A stretch of DNA of 64,000 nt from Cannabis sativa (taxonomy: Eukaryota > Streptophyta > Magnoliopsida > Rosales > Cannabaceae). Numbering within the stretch: position 1 is the first letter of the stretch; the number at the start of each line of letters is the position of its first letter. The position numbers were made by a program, and so were the translations under genes. Of the stretch, positions 49,055 through 59,325 are shown one piece after another. The DNA lies in NCBI RefSeq assembly GCF_029168945.1, contig NC_083604.1, positions 65,364,211-65,428,210 on the forward strand. Reading direction: 5' to 3'. The notes below the pieces were generated by a model. That model made no database searches. It worked only from the letters and a program-made list of their open reading frames with translations, and was not told the origin of the DNA.

Positions 49055-50303
49055 TGTTAGGCTATTTTTAGCCTATGTTTTGGATCCAATTTATGTGCGT
49101 TTTTAGCTGTGTTGGGATGGAATTACGCTTGTTTTCTGTGTTTTCAGGTTCTTTGGAATAAAAGAGGTCTCGGGTGCAGAAATTCGTTAAAAGACGTGCT
49201 GAGCCGAAGAAAACACAATTTTTGAGTAATTGTGCATATCTGGCCGCGGCTAAACACAACTTGGCCGCGGCTAGATCTCGAAGTTTTACAAGGCCCCAGT
49301 CGCCGCGGCGATGAAGAGTCTCGCCGCGGCCATTTAAGAGATACAGAGAGCACCTAATTTTGCAATATTCTCGCCGCGGCGAGAGGAAGCTTGGCCGCGG
49401 CGAGATCCCGTACGGACCAGGGGCATTTTCGTCCATCGAACCCTAAATTTCAATTATAAATAGAAAACTGCGATTGGAAGTCTGGGAGAGCGATCAGAAA
49501 CCCTAAAATACAGCTGAGAGCGGCAGGAAGAGCATAGAGATTCAAGTGAAGATCCAGAATTCATCCTCCAACAGTTCTTTTCTTTATTCCTCTTTAATTT
49601 ATTTATGTTGAATATTGCTATAGGAATGGTTATGGATTTATTTCTGAACTAAATTTCCCATTTAGGGAGGATGATGATTGTTGTTTAATGTTTTGCCTAG
49701 TTAATGTTTAATTACCATTCCTCAATTCTTGTGTGTGAAATTATCTTAGTTTGTTCTTAATTTCATGTTTAAGATTGATCACCTTGTGCATGCTCTATGA
49801 TCTCAATTCAAAATCTGAAAAGTGAGAATTGAGAATGCTAAAATTAAGATAATCAATGTTCTATGTGAAACGAAAGTATTTGCATGACTTATGTGACGAG
49901 TAGATTATTGCTTAATGCTGATTTCATGTTAGTTTAATTAAGGAATTAATTAGATAACATGTGATTTAGAATCTAGAAGATCTGAAAGGAGCTAGGTTAT
50001 TTCATAATCTGTCATTCACTCCAAGAATAGGATAGTAATTAAGCATTAACGATTTGGGTAAACAACAACAGGATTCTCCTCCCTATTGTCTCATCTTGCT
50101 CAACTTTAAATTGTGTTATTAAGTTTTCTGAATTTCTTTCATATTTTACTGTTTTTAAGTAATAATTGCTTTTGATTTACCGAATAGAATCATAAGTATA
50201 ATTTAGTGGTACTTAATCCAAGTCCCTGTGGGATCGACCTCACCTGTGTGAGATTTACTACTTGATTGCGTATACTTGCATAGTGTTTAAAATTATAGCA
50301 ACA
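49055..50303 (+). repeat. 5' LTR of the Athila-type element
   Basis: TGTTAGGC...AGCAACA, 1249 bp. It contains three GCCGCGGC pairs (49243-49402) and a TATA box (ATTATAAATAG near 49454-49464), followed by AAACCCTAA-type leader sequence. The 122- and 69-codon antisense frames across the GC-rich part recur in the other LTR and look like by-products. Confidence 0.95.
49243..49401. repeat. Three GCCGCGGC-N13-GCCGCGGC pairs in the 5' LTR
   Basis: CCGCGG cores start at 49244/49265, 49303/49324 and 49374/49395. Within each pair the distance is exactly 21 bp. Between pairs it is 59 and 71 bp. The 13-bp spacers (TAAACACAACTTG, GATGAAGAGTCTC, GAGAGGAAGCTTG) are unrelated. The array lies just upstream of the TATA box. 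Confidence 0.95.
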
Positions 50304-50304
50304 A

Positions 50305-50328
50305 GTTTTTGGCGCCGTTGCCGGGGAA
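50305..50328 (+). promoter_or_regulatory. Primer binding site of Athila type
   Basis: TTTTTGGCGCCGTTGCCGGG lies one or two bases after the LTR end. TGGCGCCGTTGCCGGGGA is the primer site, complementary to an Asp-tRNA 3' end, typical of Athila/Tat elements. Confidence 0.9.
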
Positions 50329-50451
50329 TTTGTTAAAGATTAATATTACATAAAATTATACTAACTTCTACTTTGGTATATTTTCTCTTGCTGATTTTTC
50401 TAACCTTTTTCTTGCAATATTTTCTTGATTTATTTCAGGAATCCTAAGTGC

Positions 50452-50598
50452 ATGCGCCGTCAAGGACAAACAGTCATATTACCAGTTGATCCTGAAATTG
50501 AGAAAACTTGCAGGAGGAATCGAAAGAACAAGAGGCAAGAAAGAGTTTCCAAGAATCACCGAAACATCGTAGATCATGGCTGCGAATGTGAACAATAA
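50452..50598 (+). CDS. Short gag N-terminal frame or upstream ORF
   Basis: ATG at 50452 opens 48 codons ending TAA at 50596-50598. The frame overlaps the start of the longer gag frame (50576) in another phase. The sequence ([20 protein letters not shown]) resembles the basic start of Athila gag proteins. So it may be the true N-terminus, separated from the rest by a frame break, or a regulatory upstream ORF. A TAG at 50570-50572 blocks the main frame upstream of 50576. Confidence 0.45.
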   Translation: MRRQGQTVILPVDPEIEKTCRRNRKNKRQERVSKNHRNIVDHGCECEQ

Positions 50599-51370
50599 TG
50601 CTGGAAACAATGGGGGTAATAACGGTAATAATGGAGGTGCCGTGGAAGATCAAGCTAATGGCCGTAGCTTGAGAGATTACATTCTCCCTACTCTGACGGG
50701 AGTGCAGTCATGTATCAGGCCACCGGCAGTGGATGCAAACAATTTCGAGATTAAGCCTGCCATCCTTCAAATGGTGCAGTCTTCAGTTCAGTTTGGTGGT
50801 CTCCCTTCTGAAGATCCTAATTTGCATCTCTCTAACTTCATGGAACTTTGTGAAACTTTTAAAGTTAATGGAGTCAGCGATGATGCCATTCGACTGAGGT
50901 TGTTTCCATTCTCGCTCAGAGAACGAGCCAAGAGTTGGTTGAATTCTTTGCCACCTAATTCTATTGCTACATGGAATGATCTGGCAACAAAATTCTTGTC
51001 AAAGTTCTTTCCTCCAGCTAAGTCTGCAAAGCTGAGAGGAGAAATCAATAATTTCTGCCAACAAGATAATGAATCTCTCCATGAGGCTTGGGAGAGGTTT
51101 AAAGATCTGATCAGGAGGTGTCCTCATCATGGTATAGAGAAGTGGATGCTGGTTCACAACTTTTATAACGGGCTGGTTGGTAATACTAGAACTTTAATAG
51201 ATGCAGCAGCGGGCGGAGCTTTTATGAGAAAGAGTGCTAATGAAGCGTATGATCTATTGGAGGAGATGGCTCTAAACAATCAGCAGTGGCCAACTGAAAG
51301 GAGTCAATCTAAGAAGGTAGGCGGTGTGTTAGAAGTTGATGCCATCACAAAGTTAACGACTCGGAGTTGA
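50576..51370 (+). pseudogene. Athila gag, capsid part
   Basis: A frame from the ATG at 50576 runs 264 codons. An Asn/Gly-rich start (about residues 1-25) is followed by the Retrotrans_gag capsid domain: [65 protein letters not shown] and [15 protein letters not shown]. Capsid packages element RNA in cytoplasmic particles. The domain is intact, but the frame breaks at 51361-51366, where one extra G appears to have been added, giving a premature TGA at 51368-51370. Gag continues in another frame at 51375. Confidence 0.9.
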
Positions 51371-51374
51371 GGCA

Positions 51375-52391
51375 TTGACTAAAATCATTGCAGGGCAAGC
51401 TAAACAAGCCCAAATTGTTTGTGAGTTATGTGGAGGAAGTCATCACTTTTCGGAGTGTCAAGCAGATGTGGATGATTTGCCAATGGATGAAGCTAAAGCC
51501 ATTGGGAATTTTTCACAGAACAACAACAACAACAATTATGGGTTCAACCAGGGTAACAACCGAAGAAATAGTGGGTTCTATCAACAAAGAAATCAGAACC
51601 AACAGTTTAATCAGCAACAAGCCTCTGGTGGAAGTTCTAGTTTGCAGACAGATTTACTGCTCCAATTTATGACTGAAACTAGATCTTCAATTAAAGACCT
51701 GCAGACTCAGATGGGCCAGCTAGCAACTCAGGTAGCAACCCGCCCTCAAGGGAATTTGCCTAGCACAACTGAAGTCAATCCCAAAGAAAATTGCAAGGCA
51801 ATTACCCTGAGGAGCGGTAAGAAGTATGATGGGCCCGAGTTACCACAACCAATTGAGGTAGACGAAGAAATAAATGCTCAACCAGTGCAAACACCAACAC
51901 CAACAGCAGAGAAGGCTACTGACAGCCCAGCAGCACCACCACAGTCTCCACCAATTAGTATTGATCATCATGTAAAAATACCCTATCCTCAGAGGCTCAG
52001 AAAGTCAAGCTTAGACAAGCAGTTCACCAAGTTTCTAGAAGTCTTCAAAAGACTTCACATTAACATTCCTTTTGCTGAAGCTCTAGAGCAGATGCCAAGT
52101 TATGTGAAGTTTATGAAGGAAATTTTGTCAAAGAAGAGGAAGATGGAAGGCTATGAGACAGTGGCTCTAACTGAAGAGTGTAGCGCTATTCTACAGAAGA
52201 AACTCCCTCCAAAACTCAGAGATCCAGGGAGCTTCACTATTCCTTGTACTATTGGTAAAATTGAAGGAATAAATGCACTATGTGATTTGGGAGCCAGTAT
52301 AAACTTAATGCCTTTGTCAGTGTTTAAAAGATTGCAGCTAGGTGAAGCAAAGCCAACTACTGTAACTCTTCAATTGCGTATCGATCGCTAG
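51375..52391 (+). pseudogene. Athila gag C-terminus, linker and start of protease
   Basis: Continues the gag frame after the break. The start shown (TTG at 51375) is not real. It holds a zinc knuckle CELCGGSHHFSEC (near 51423), an Asn/Gln-rich stretch and a Pro-rich linker with PTPTAEKATDSPAAPPQSPP. SLDKQFTKFLEVFKRLHINIPFAEALEQMP follows in two adjacent segments, and the aspartic protease starts with LCDLGASINLMPLSVF (near 52280). DLGAS is the usual Athila form of the catalytic motif. The frame breaks near 52375-52391; the protease continues in another phase. Confidence 0.88.
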
Positions 52392-52575
52392 CTCACCCTA
52401 GAGGAGTCATTGAGGATGTGTTAGTAAAGGTGGACAAGTTCATCTTTCCAGCTGATTTCATTGTTCTGGATATGGAAGAAGATAGTAATGTTCCTATCAT
52501 CCTGGGGAGACCTTTCTTGGCAACAGGAAAAGCACTAATTGATGTTCAGAAAGGAGAGTTAAAGCGATCAAAGCA
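52385..52575 (+). pseudogene. Protease remainder, frameshifted
   Basis: In a third phase the sequence encodes VIEDVLVKVDKFIFPADF, then DSNVPIILGRPFLATGKA and IDVQKGEL, the C-terminal half of the retropepsin with its ILGRPF flap. It ends at TGA 52576-52578 after KRSKQ. A short stretch usually present between GEL and the next block seems deleted near 52560. Confidence 0.8.
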
Positions 52576-55419
52576 ATGACCTATCCTACGGCTAGTGACA
52601 ACTGTTTTGCAATTGATGTGGTGGATCAGTTGGTGGAGACAAAGACGCATGCTGAAGATCCTCTTAATCTGACTTTGGTACAAGAAGAGGTGGTGGAACA
52701 AGACGGTAAGGAAGCTTATGAGTATGCGTTGTGGCTCGATTCTTATGGACCGCTGAATAGAAAATATTATGAAGAGTTAGGAGTCATACCAACAAGGCCT
52801 ACCCCATCTACTGAAAAGCCTCCTCAACTAGAGTTAAAAGTCCTACCAGAGCATCTTAGGTATGAATATTTGGGAGAAAATAAGACACTTCCTGTTATTG
52901 TGGCTTCTTCCCTATCTTCTGTAGAGACAGATAAGCTATTACGGGTTCTAAGGAAGCATACAAAGGCCATTGGATGGACTTTAGCAGATATTAAAGGGAT
53001 CAGCCCTTCAACTGTAATGCATAGAATCTTAATGGAGGAAGGAGTGAAGCCAACCATTGATGCACAACGTAGATTAAATCCACCAATGAAGGAGGTTGTC
53101 AGAAAAGAAGTCTTGAAGTGGTTAGATGCCGGGGTAGCGTATCCTATTTCAGACAGTAAATGGGTGAGCCCAGTCCAAGTTGTTCCAAAGAAAGGAGGGA
53201 TGACGGTGGTAAAGAATGAGAAGAATGAACTCATCCCAACCAGAACTGTCACGGGATGGAGAATTTGCATTGACTACCGAAAACTCAACAAGGCCACAAG
53301 AAAAGATCACTTTCCACTCCCATTCATTGATCAGATGTTAGACAAGTTGGCAGGACAAGAGTACTATTGTTTCCTTGATGGGTACTCAGGGTATCACCAA
53401 ATAGCTATAGCACCGGAGGATCAAGAGAAAACAACATTCACATGTCCATATGGTACTTTTGCTTTTCGACGAATGCCATTTGGGCTGTGCAATGCTCCAG
53501 CAACATTTCAGAGGTGTATGATGGCTATATTTTCAGATTTAATAGAAAAGTGCATCGAGGTGTTCATGGATGATTTTTCAGTGTTTGGCTCATCGTTTGA
53601 CCAATGTCTGAGCAACTTGGAATTGGTTTTAGCAAGATGTGAAGACTCTAATTTGGTGCTGAACTGGGAAAAGTGCCATTTCATGGTTACAGAAGGAATA
53701 GTGCTGGGACATAAAATCTCAAAAGAAGGTATTGAGGTTGACAGAGCCAAAGTATCTACAATTGAGAACTTGCCTCCTCCAGTTTCAGTTAAGGGAGTTC
53801 GAAGCTTCTTGGGTCATGCCGGGTTTTATAGAAGATTTATCAAAGATTTCTCCAAGGTGGCCAAACCGCTATCCAATCTTCTTGCTAGTGGAGTACCTTT
53901 TGAATTTGGGAAAGATTGTCTTGAAGCATTCCAAATTCTCAAGGAGAAGTTAATCTCAGCACCGATCGTGACTACACCAAACTGGGAATTACCTTTTGAA
54001 ATCATGTGCGATGCAAGTGATTATGCTATTGGAGCAGTTTTGGGACAACGGGTTGACAAGGTATTCAGAACCATTTACTATGCAAGCAAAACCTTGAATG
54101 ATGCCCAACTAAACTACGCTACTACAGAAAAAGAGATGCTGGCTATAGTGTTTGCATGTGACAAATTTCGACCCTACTTGATTGGCAATAAAGTGATAGT
54201 GTATACAGATCATTCAGCAATCAAATACTTGATGACTAAGAAGGATGCCAAACCACGACTGATTCGATGGGTTCTTCTTTTGCAAGAATTTGATCTAGAC
54301 ATAAAAGACAAGAAGGGTACTGAGAACTTGGTGGCAGATCACTTGTCAAGACTAGAACTGGAAGAAAGTCAGAATACGAAAGAGGTACAAATAAATGAAC
54401 AATTTCCCGATGAACAACTCTTTAGTGTGAGGGAAAGTCTTATGGTACCATGGTATGCTGATTATGTTAACTACTTAGCTGCTAATATCACTCCTCCTGA
54501 GCTATCTCGCCAACAATTAAAGAAATTCTTTTCCGAGGTAAAACATTACTATTGGGAAGAGCCAATCCTCTACAAGCACTGTGCAGATCAGATAATAAGA
54601 AGGTGTGTGCCTGAAGAGGAGATGTACTCTATTCTTAATCACTGTCATGCTTTACCATGTGGGGGACACTTCAGTGGAACTAGAACAGCTGCCAAGGTGT
54701 TGCAAAGTGGGTTCTTTTGGCCAACGCTTTTCAAAGATGCTAGTACTTTTGTGAAGGCATGTGATCGTTGTCAGCGTACAGGAAACATCTCAAGGAGAAA
54801 CGAAATGCCTTTGACAGGAATCTTGGAAGTAGAGTTGTTTGATGTATGGGGGATAGACTTTATGGGTCCTTTTCCTTCATCGTTTAGCAATCTATACATT
54901 TTACTAGCTGTGGATTACGTATCAAAATGGGTAGAAGCTGCAGCAACACCAGCTAATGATGGAAAAACAGTTCTTCGGTTCCTTCAGAAGAATATATTCA
55001 CACGGTTTGGTACTCCCCGAGCGATCATAAGCGATGAAGGGAGTCATTTCTGCAACAAACAGTTCGAAGCACTCCTTTCAAAGTATGGTGTTCGTCATCG
55101 AACTGCCCTCCCCTATCATCCGCAAAGTAATGGCCAAGCTGAGATTTCTAACCGGGAAATAAAGATGATTCTGGAGAAAACGGTGCAGAGATCAAGGAAA
55201 GATTGGTCAAGAAAGTTGGATGACGCATTATGGGCCTACAGAACAGCGTTCAAAACGCCAATAGGGATGTCACCATATCGGTTGGTGTTTGGAAAGGCGT
55301 GTCATTTACCGGTGGAGTTAGAACACAAAGCTTATTGGGCAATGAGAACTCTAAACATGGACTTAAAAGCTGCTGGGCAGAAAAGACTACTACAGTTGGA
55401 TGAGTTGGAAGAATTTTGA
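52576..55419 (+). pseudogene. Athila pol: RT, RNase H, integrase
   Basis: 947 codons that form the pol core. [69 protein letters not shown] and the catalytic FMDDFSVFG near 53568. RNase [32 protein letters not shown] and [10 protein letters not shown]. Integrase: an HHCC zinc region ([13 protein letters not shown] to CDRCQRTG), then the DDE core in [25 protein letters not shown] and [15 protein letters not shown]. All catalytic residues are present. The frame is cut by TGA at 55417-55419, at what is normally an Arg codon, CGA-to-TGA being the simplest explanation. The GPY-like tail follows downstream in the same frame. Confidence 0.93.
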
Positions 55420-55731
55420 AATGAAGCTTATGAAAACGCCAAGATTTACAAGGAAAGAACTAAGAGATGGCATGACCGAAATCTAGTCAGAAAGGAGTTT
55501 CAACCTGGTCAACAAGTTCTACTCTTCAACTCAAGACTAAAGTTGTTTCCTGGTAAATTAAAGTCAAGGTGGTCAGGGCCATTTACGGTGATCAAAGTGT
55601 TTCCCTACGGAGCAGTGGAACTAAAAGGTGAAAGTCCTAATACTTTCAAAGTGAATGGACAGCGATTAAAGCTCTACTTGGGAGGTCAATTTGATCAAAC
55701 CAAGTCCGCCATGATTCTGGCGCCACTTTGA
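55420..55731 (+). pseudogene. Integrase C-terminal tail after the stop
   Basis: Same frame as pol, from just after the TGA to TGA at 55729-55731. It contains [15 protein letters not shown], the GPF/Y-type module [16 protein letters not shown] and [14 protein letters not shown]. It normally forms the integrase C-terminus. Without it the integrase made from this copy would lack its tail. Confidence 0.85.
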
Positions 55732-55790
55732 AGATCTCGATCAACGTCTAGCTGAGCGACGATAAAGTTAGCGCTAATTGGGAGGCAACC

Positions 55791-57274
55791 TGTAATGACC
55801 GCTCTAGTAATGTGGATTAGTAAAGGCAATTAGCACTAATTTATATTATTTTATTATTATTTATTAATTTATTTATATGTGGACCCCAATATTTAGAAAT
55901 AAATATTAGAGTTATAATTTCTCAATTCCGGAGATTTTATTAAACTCTAGGGGTATTATTTAGCTTATATGTGAAATATGTTAATTTTGTAATTTTTGCT
56001 CGGCGACAACGGAAAATGCGATGGATGGCTAGATTGATCATATGGGTAAGTTTAGAACCCTATTTCATAGTGGAGAATATTTTAGAGAAAATAAATTATC
56101 GGGATTGAGCGGGGTTATGGATTTTGACCATTTTACCCCTAGCTTTGAAAATACCCTAGTTTTAAGTCTAAGGGCAATTTAGTCATTTGATCTATTTGAG
56201 GCTAGGTGGCTGGTTATTTTGGTGACACCTAGCACCCCTTTTTCTCAGCCAAGATAAGTTAAATATATTGCTTAACTTAATTAAAAAGAAGAAAGAAAAG
56301 AAATTGGAAAATTAGAAATTGGTGAGAAGTTCTTTCTTCTCTCTCTCTCTCTTCGAAGGCAGCAAGAATCAAGGGGGAAGGGGCTGGGATTTTTCTGTGT
56401 TTTCAGCCATAGATTCAAGGGGAAACAACCTAAGGGCATCCATCTAGCACGTGAACTCCGTTCAGGTCGGCAAGCACATTTGAATTCGAAAAACAGGTAA
56501 GAACTGTGTATAATGTATGATGTGATTATCTGAATGTGTGTATATGTGTTTATATATGCATGTTTGAATTATGTTAAACACTACCAACACTTGTATGATT
56601 ATGTTATAGAGTGTATTGGTACAGTGCTTGTTGTTGATTTGAGTACGATACAGTGATACCAACACAAGCATAGGAAAATGCTAAGGTGTGTGGTACATCA
56701 CTCAGTGTTACTCAGTGATCGGGATAAACCCTACCAACACTTGTACAGCGAGGTACGATGTGTATGTGGTATAGTGGTTGTACCCTGGTATTGAACGTTC
56801 ATACTCATCTGTTAAGCTCTGTAAATAGGTGTATGGGCGCCTATTTACAGGTCGGAAATTATATGGTATGTTATATGCATTTCTTACTGAGTCTGTTGAC
56901 TCACAGTTTCTGCTTCCATGTGTAGGTAAAGGAAAGGCGAAGGCTGAACAGGAATGAACCTGAGCTCGGGTGAGATTGTACATGTCAAGCGGCGCGACCT
57001 GGAGTGTTCGGTCTCGGGACATCTGGGTGTTGTATTTTGAAAGTCGCTGTGCGACCCAGAACTTGTATATTTTGAATGTAAAGTTTAAACAGTAAATTTT
57101 CAAAAGTTTGAAATCGGGATCCCGGGATTTGTAAATATTATATTATTTTACAAAGTTTAATGTTTAAAGCAAAAATTTTAATTTGACACGTTTTTCGAGA
57201 AATTTCTTTGATTAGCAAAGATTGCACAATAATTGAAAAAGCACTGTAGCGTGCCTTAGCATTAGGGCGTTACA
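55791..57274. mobile_element. Apparent solo LTR nested in the Athila element (TSD CAACC)
   Basis: 1484 bp beginning TGTAATGACCGC and ending GGGCGTTACA. It is flanked by CAACC at 55786-55790 and 57275-57279. TG...CA ends with a 5-bp duplication indicate an LTR. No internal domain, primer site or coding sequence is present, so it is most simply a solo LTR left by LTR-LTR recombination. The end sequence resembles gypsy chromovirus LTRs, but I cannot place the family or orientation with confidence. It splits the Athila sequence between the pol end and the GCCGCGGC array. Confidence 0.8.
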
Positions 57275-57388
57275 CAACCCAAGTGTTCTTTTGATTTAGT
57301 TGAACTCTTTTTAAGTTTACTGTTATTTTTCTTGTTGTTCATTCTTTTTCGTTACTGAAAAAAAAAAAAAATTAATTTTTTGTCAGTG

Positions 57389-57559
57389 GCCGCGGCCATG
57401 GGATGTATGGCCGCGGCCAGAATGGCCTTACAGAAAGGGGCTATTTTTCACGATTTCTAGCCGCGGCGAGGGTATACACCGCCGCGGCCAGATTGGCCTT
57501 ACAGAGAGGGGGTTAATTTCGCGAAATCTCGCCGCGGCGAGGATACATGTGGCCGCGGC
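57389..57559. repeat. Three GCCGCGGC-N13-GCCGCGGC pairs before the last ORF
   Basis: CCGCGG cores start at 57390/57411, 57461/57482 and 57532/57553. The distance is exactly 21 bp in each pair, with 71 bp between pairs. Spacers: CATGGGATGTATG, GAGGGTATACACC, GAGGATACATGTG. The 71-bp period makes it a 2.5-copy tandem repeat with a shared TTGGCCTTACAGA-like segment. The pair layout is the same as in the LTR. Confidence 0.95.
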
Positions 57560-57565
57560 GAGAAT

Positions 57566-58141
57566 GGTCAGAAATTGTTTAAAAACCCCAAATCCCTAAC
57601 ATTTCAAAACTCAAAACCCACATTCAACCCCTACCTTCTCCAGCCGAAAAACCATCCTCCTCAACCTATTTTCTTCATCTAACCCCATTCAAACCAATTT
57701 TCATCAAATTTATCGATAAACTCTCATCCTAAATCATCATAATCCCTTATTTCTCTCATCTAACACTCTTTTCCTCTAAAAATCCACTCCAAAATCCCTA
57801 TATTTCACCCAAATTTCAGAAAATCACTATTCACCTTCTTCTTCCCTAAAGCTTCAAGGTTCTCATCAATGGAGGTTGACTAAAGAGTGATTTTTATTGA
57901 GGTAACAAATTTTAATTTATCTACACAAGTTTGATTGGATTATTTGTGGATGGCTAGAGAGTATTAGACTTTGTGTTGAAATTTTTTTGGAATTGTTGCT
58001 CATACATTGTTGAATATTATTGTGGTGAGTGCAATTGAGTGTGATTGTGAAAGGGTTAAATCCCGGGAAGTCAATTTTTAAGGGGAAGTGCTGTCGAAAT
58101 TTTGAAAAATCTTGAGAGTTAGAAAAAAAAATTTGGGTGCT
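57566..58141 (+). other. Leader before the last Athila ORF
   Basis: C/T- and A-rich, with AACCCCAAATCCCTAAC- and CATCCTCCTC-type plant leader sequence. No coding. Probably the 5' leader or splice-acceptor region for expressing the last ORF. Confidence 0.4.
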
Positions 58142-58488
58142 ATGGGTCCAAAGAGGTCAAGAGTTAATGAGGAGGGAGCTTCATCATCCAACCCACCTAG
58201 GGGACGCTCTAATCTTGATAGAGTTAGGTTTACCAACATGGATGCTCAAGAGCGGTTTTTGAAATTGAAAGATAGGGCATTCATTGAAGATAGAGGGATA
58301 GACATTGTGAACCTAAGCCAAACTGCCAACATTCCCCCTGCTTTTGCATCTATTAGGGATCAAATCCTACATAGGCAGTTGACTAAGTTCGTAGATGTCA
58401 CTGAGCGTGGTAACCAAACTCTAGCTTTGGAATTTTTAGCCAACTGGCCTGAAAGAGAAGATGGCAAAGTCAGAGTTAGGGGGTTAGA
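58142..58488 (+). pseudogene. ATHILA-type last ORF, first part
   Basis: The ATG at 58142 starts MGPKRSRVNEEGASSSNPPRG, a basic, Ser-rich leader. A folded region follows with LTKFVDVTERGNQ, LEFLANWPE (near 58427) and KVRVRG (near 58466). These fit the ATHILA ORF-1 / plant transposon protein family found after pol in Athila elements. The function is not established; it is often called env-like by position. Reading is lost at the G-run at 58479-58483, and continues in another phase at 58489. Confidence 0.8.
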
Positions 58489-59325
58489 GTGCCTGCTACC
58501 ACAGCCGATATTCATGCCCTGTATGACCTCCCAACTTTCACTGTGGAGGAACAACCCTTGAAACGACAATTTCGAGAGAGAAGTTTGAATTATGTGGATA
58601 TTGCTGAGACTCTAGGGTATCCTGGCCTTAGGTTCCATGAGCTTAATGGAGAACCATACCAATTGTACCGATGTGAACTCAACCCAGTGGCCAAGGCTTG
58701 GCTTTACTTTGTTAGTGCAAGGATGCTCCCCAACAAGCATTTTTCTGATGCTCAAATAGACAGAATTAAATGGGTTTACGGCATTATGAAAGGGTATAAT
58801 TTGAATGTGGGGGATATTGTTCGAGTGACCTTTGACATTATGGTTGAGGGATCTTCCGGTGGAGGACTTGGGTTGGCTGGAATAATCACTGATCTGTGTG
58901 AGAAACATGGGGTACCGCAGTACTCATATGATACAAAGGCACCGCCACAACGCCCTATTAACTTGGCGACTGTTCTTCGCTTCAAACCTCCTCATCCTCA
59001 TGGTCAACCGCCAGTTCAAAGAGGTCCTCCGGCAAGAGAAGAAGAGGAGCGTGAGGACATCGAACCACCACGTCTTGTCGGGCCTCTTGACCCTGCCATG
59101 CAGTACACTCATGATCAGCTGAATTATCAGATTCAGCAAAACATGCATATGCAAAATTACATGGCCCAGAGGAGTATCTTCGATGAGCAGCAGGTGGCTC
59201 AATTGAATACACTTGTCACGAGGATGAATATCGGTGTGGACGAACCGAACTATTTTGCCATGCCACCCCGTTTCAACCCTTATGACCAGCCACCGCCGCC
59301 AAACCCTTCTAAGGGGCTCAGGTAA
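58489..59325 (+). pseudogene. ATHILA-type last ORF, second part
   Basis: Continues after the frame break. The displayed start GTG at 58489 is internal. It begins PATTADIHALYDLP and then has LNYVDIAETLGYPG, ARMLPNKHFSDAQIDRI, YNLNVGDIVR and EGSSGGGLGLAGIITDLCEKHG. A Pro/Arg-rich stretch (about residues 165-200 of this part) and a Gln-rich possible coiled coil (QLNYQIQQNMHMQNYMAQR) come next. No signal peptide or membrane span. The stop TAA at 59323-59325 lies inside a perfect donor-like CAG|GTAAGT. Confidence 0.8.

Noticed and set aside
49068..49436. 122-codon antisense frame in the Athila LTR, repeated at 60602-60970
   Set aside because: It runs over the GC-rich palindrome array, has no known motif, and recurs only because the LTR is duplicated. 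The opening through GC-rich sequence is expected.
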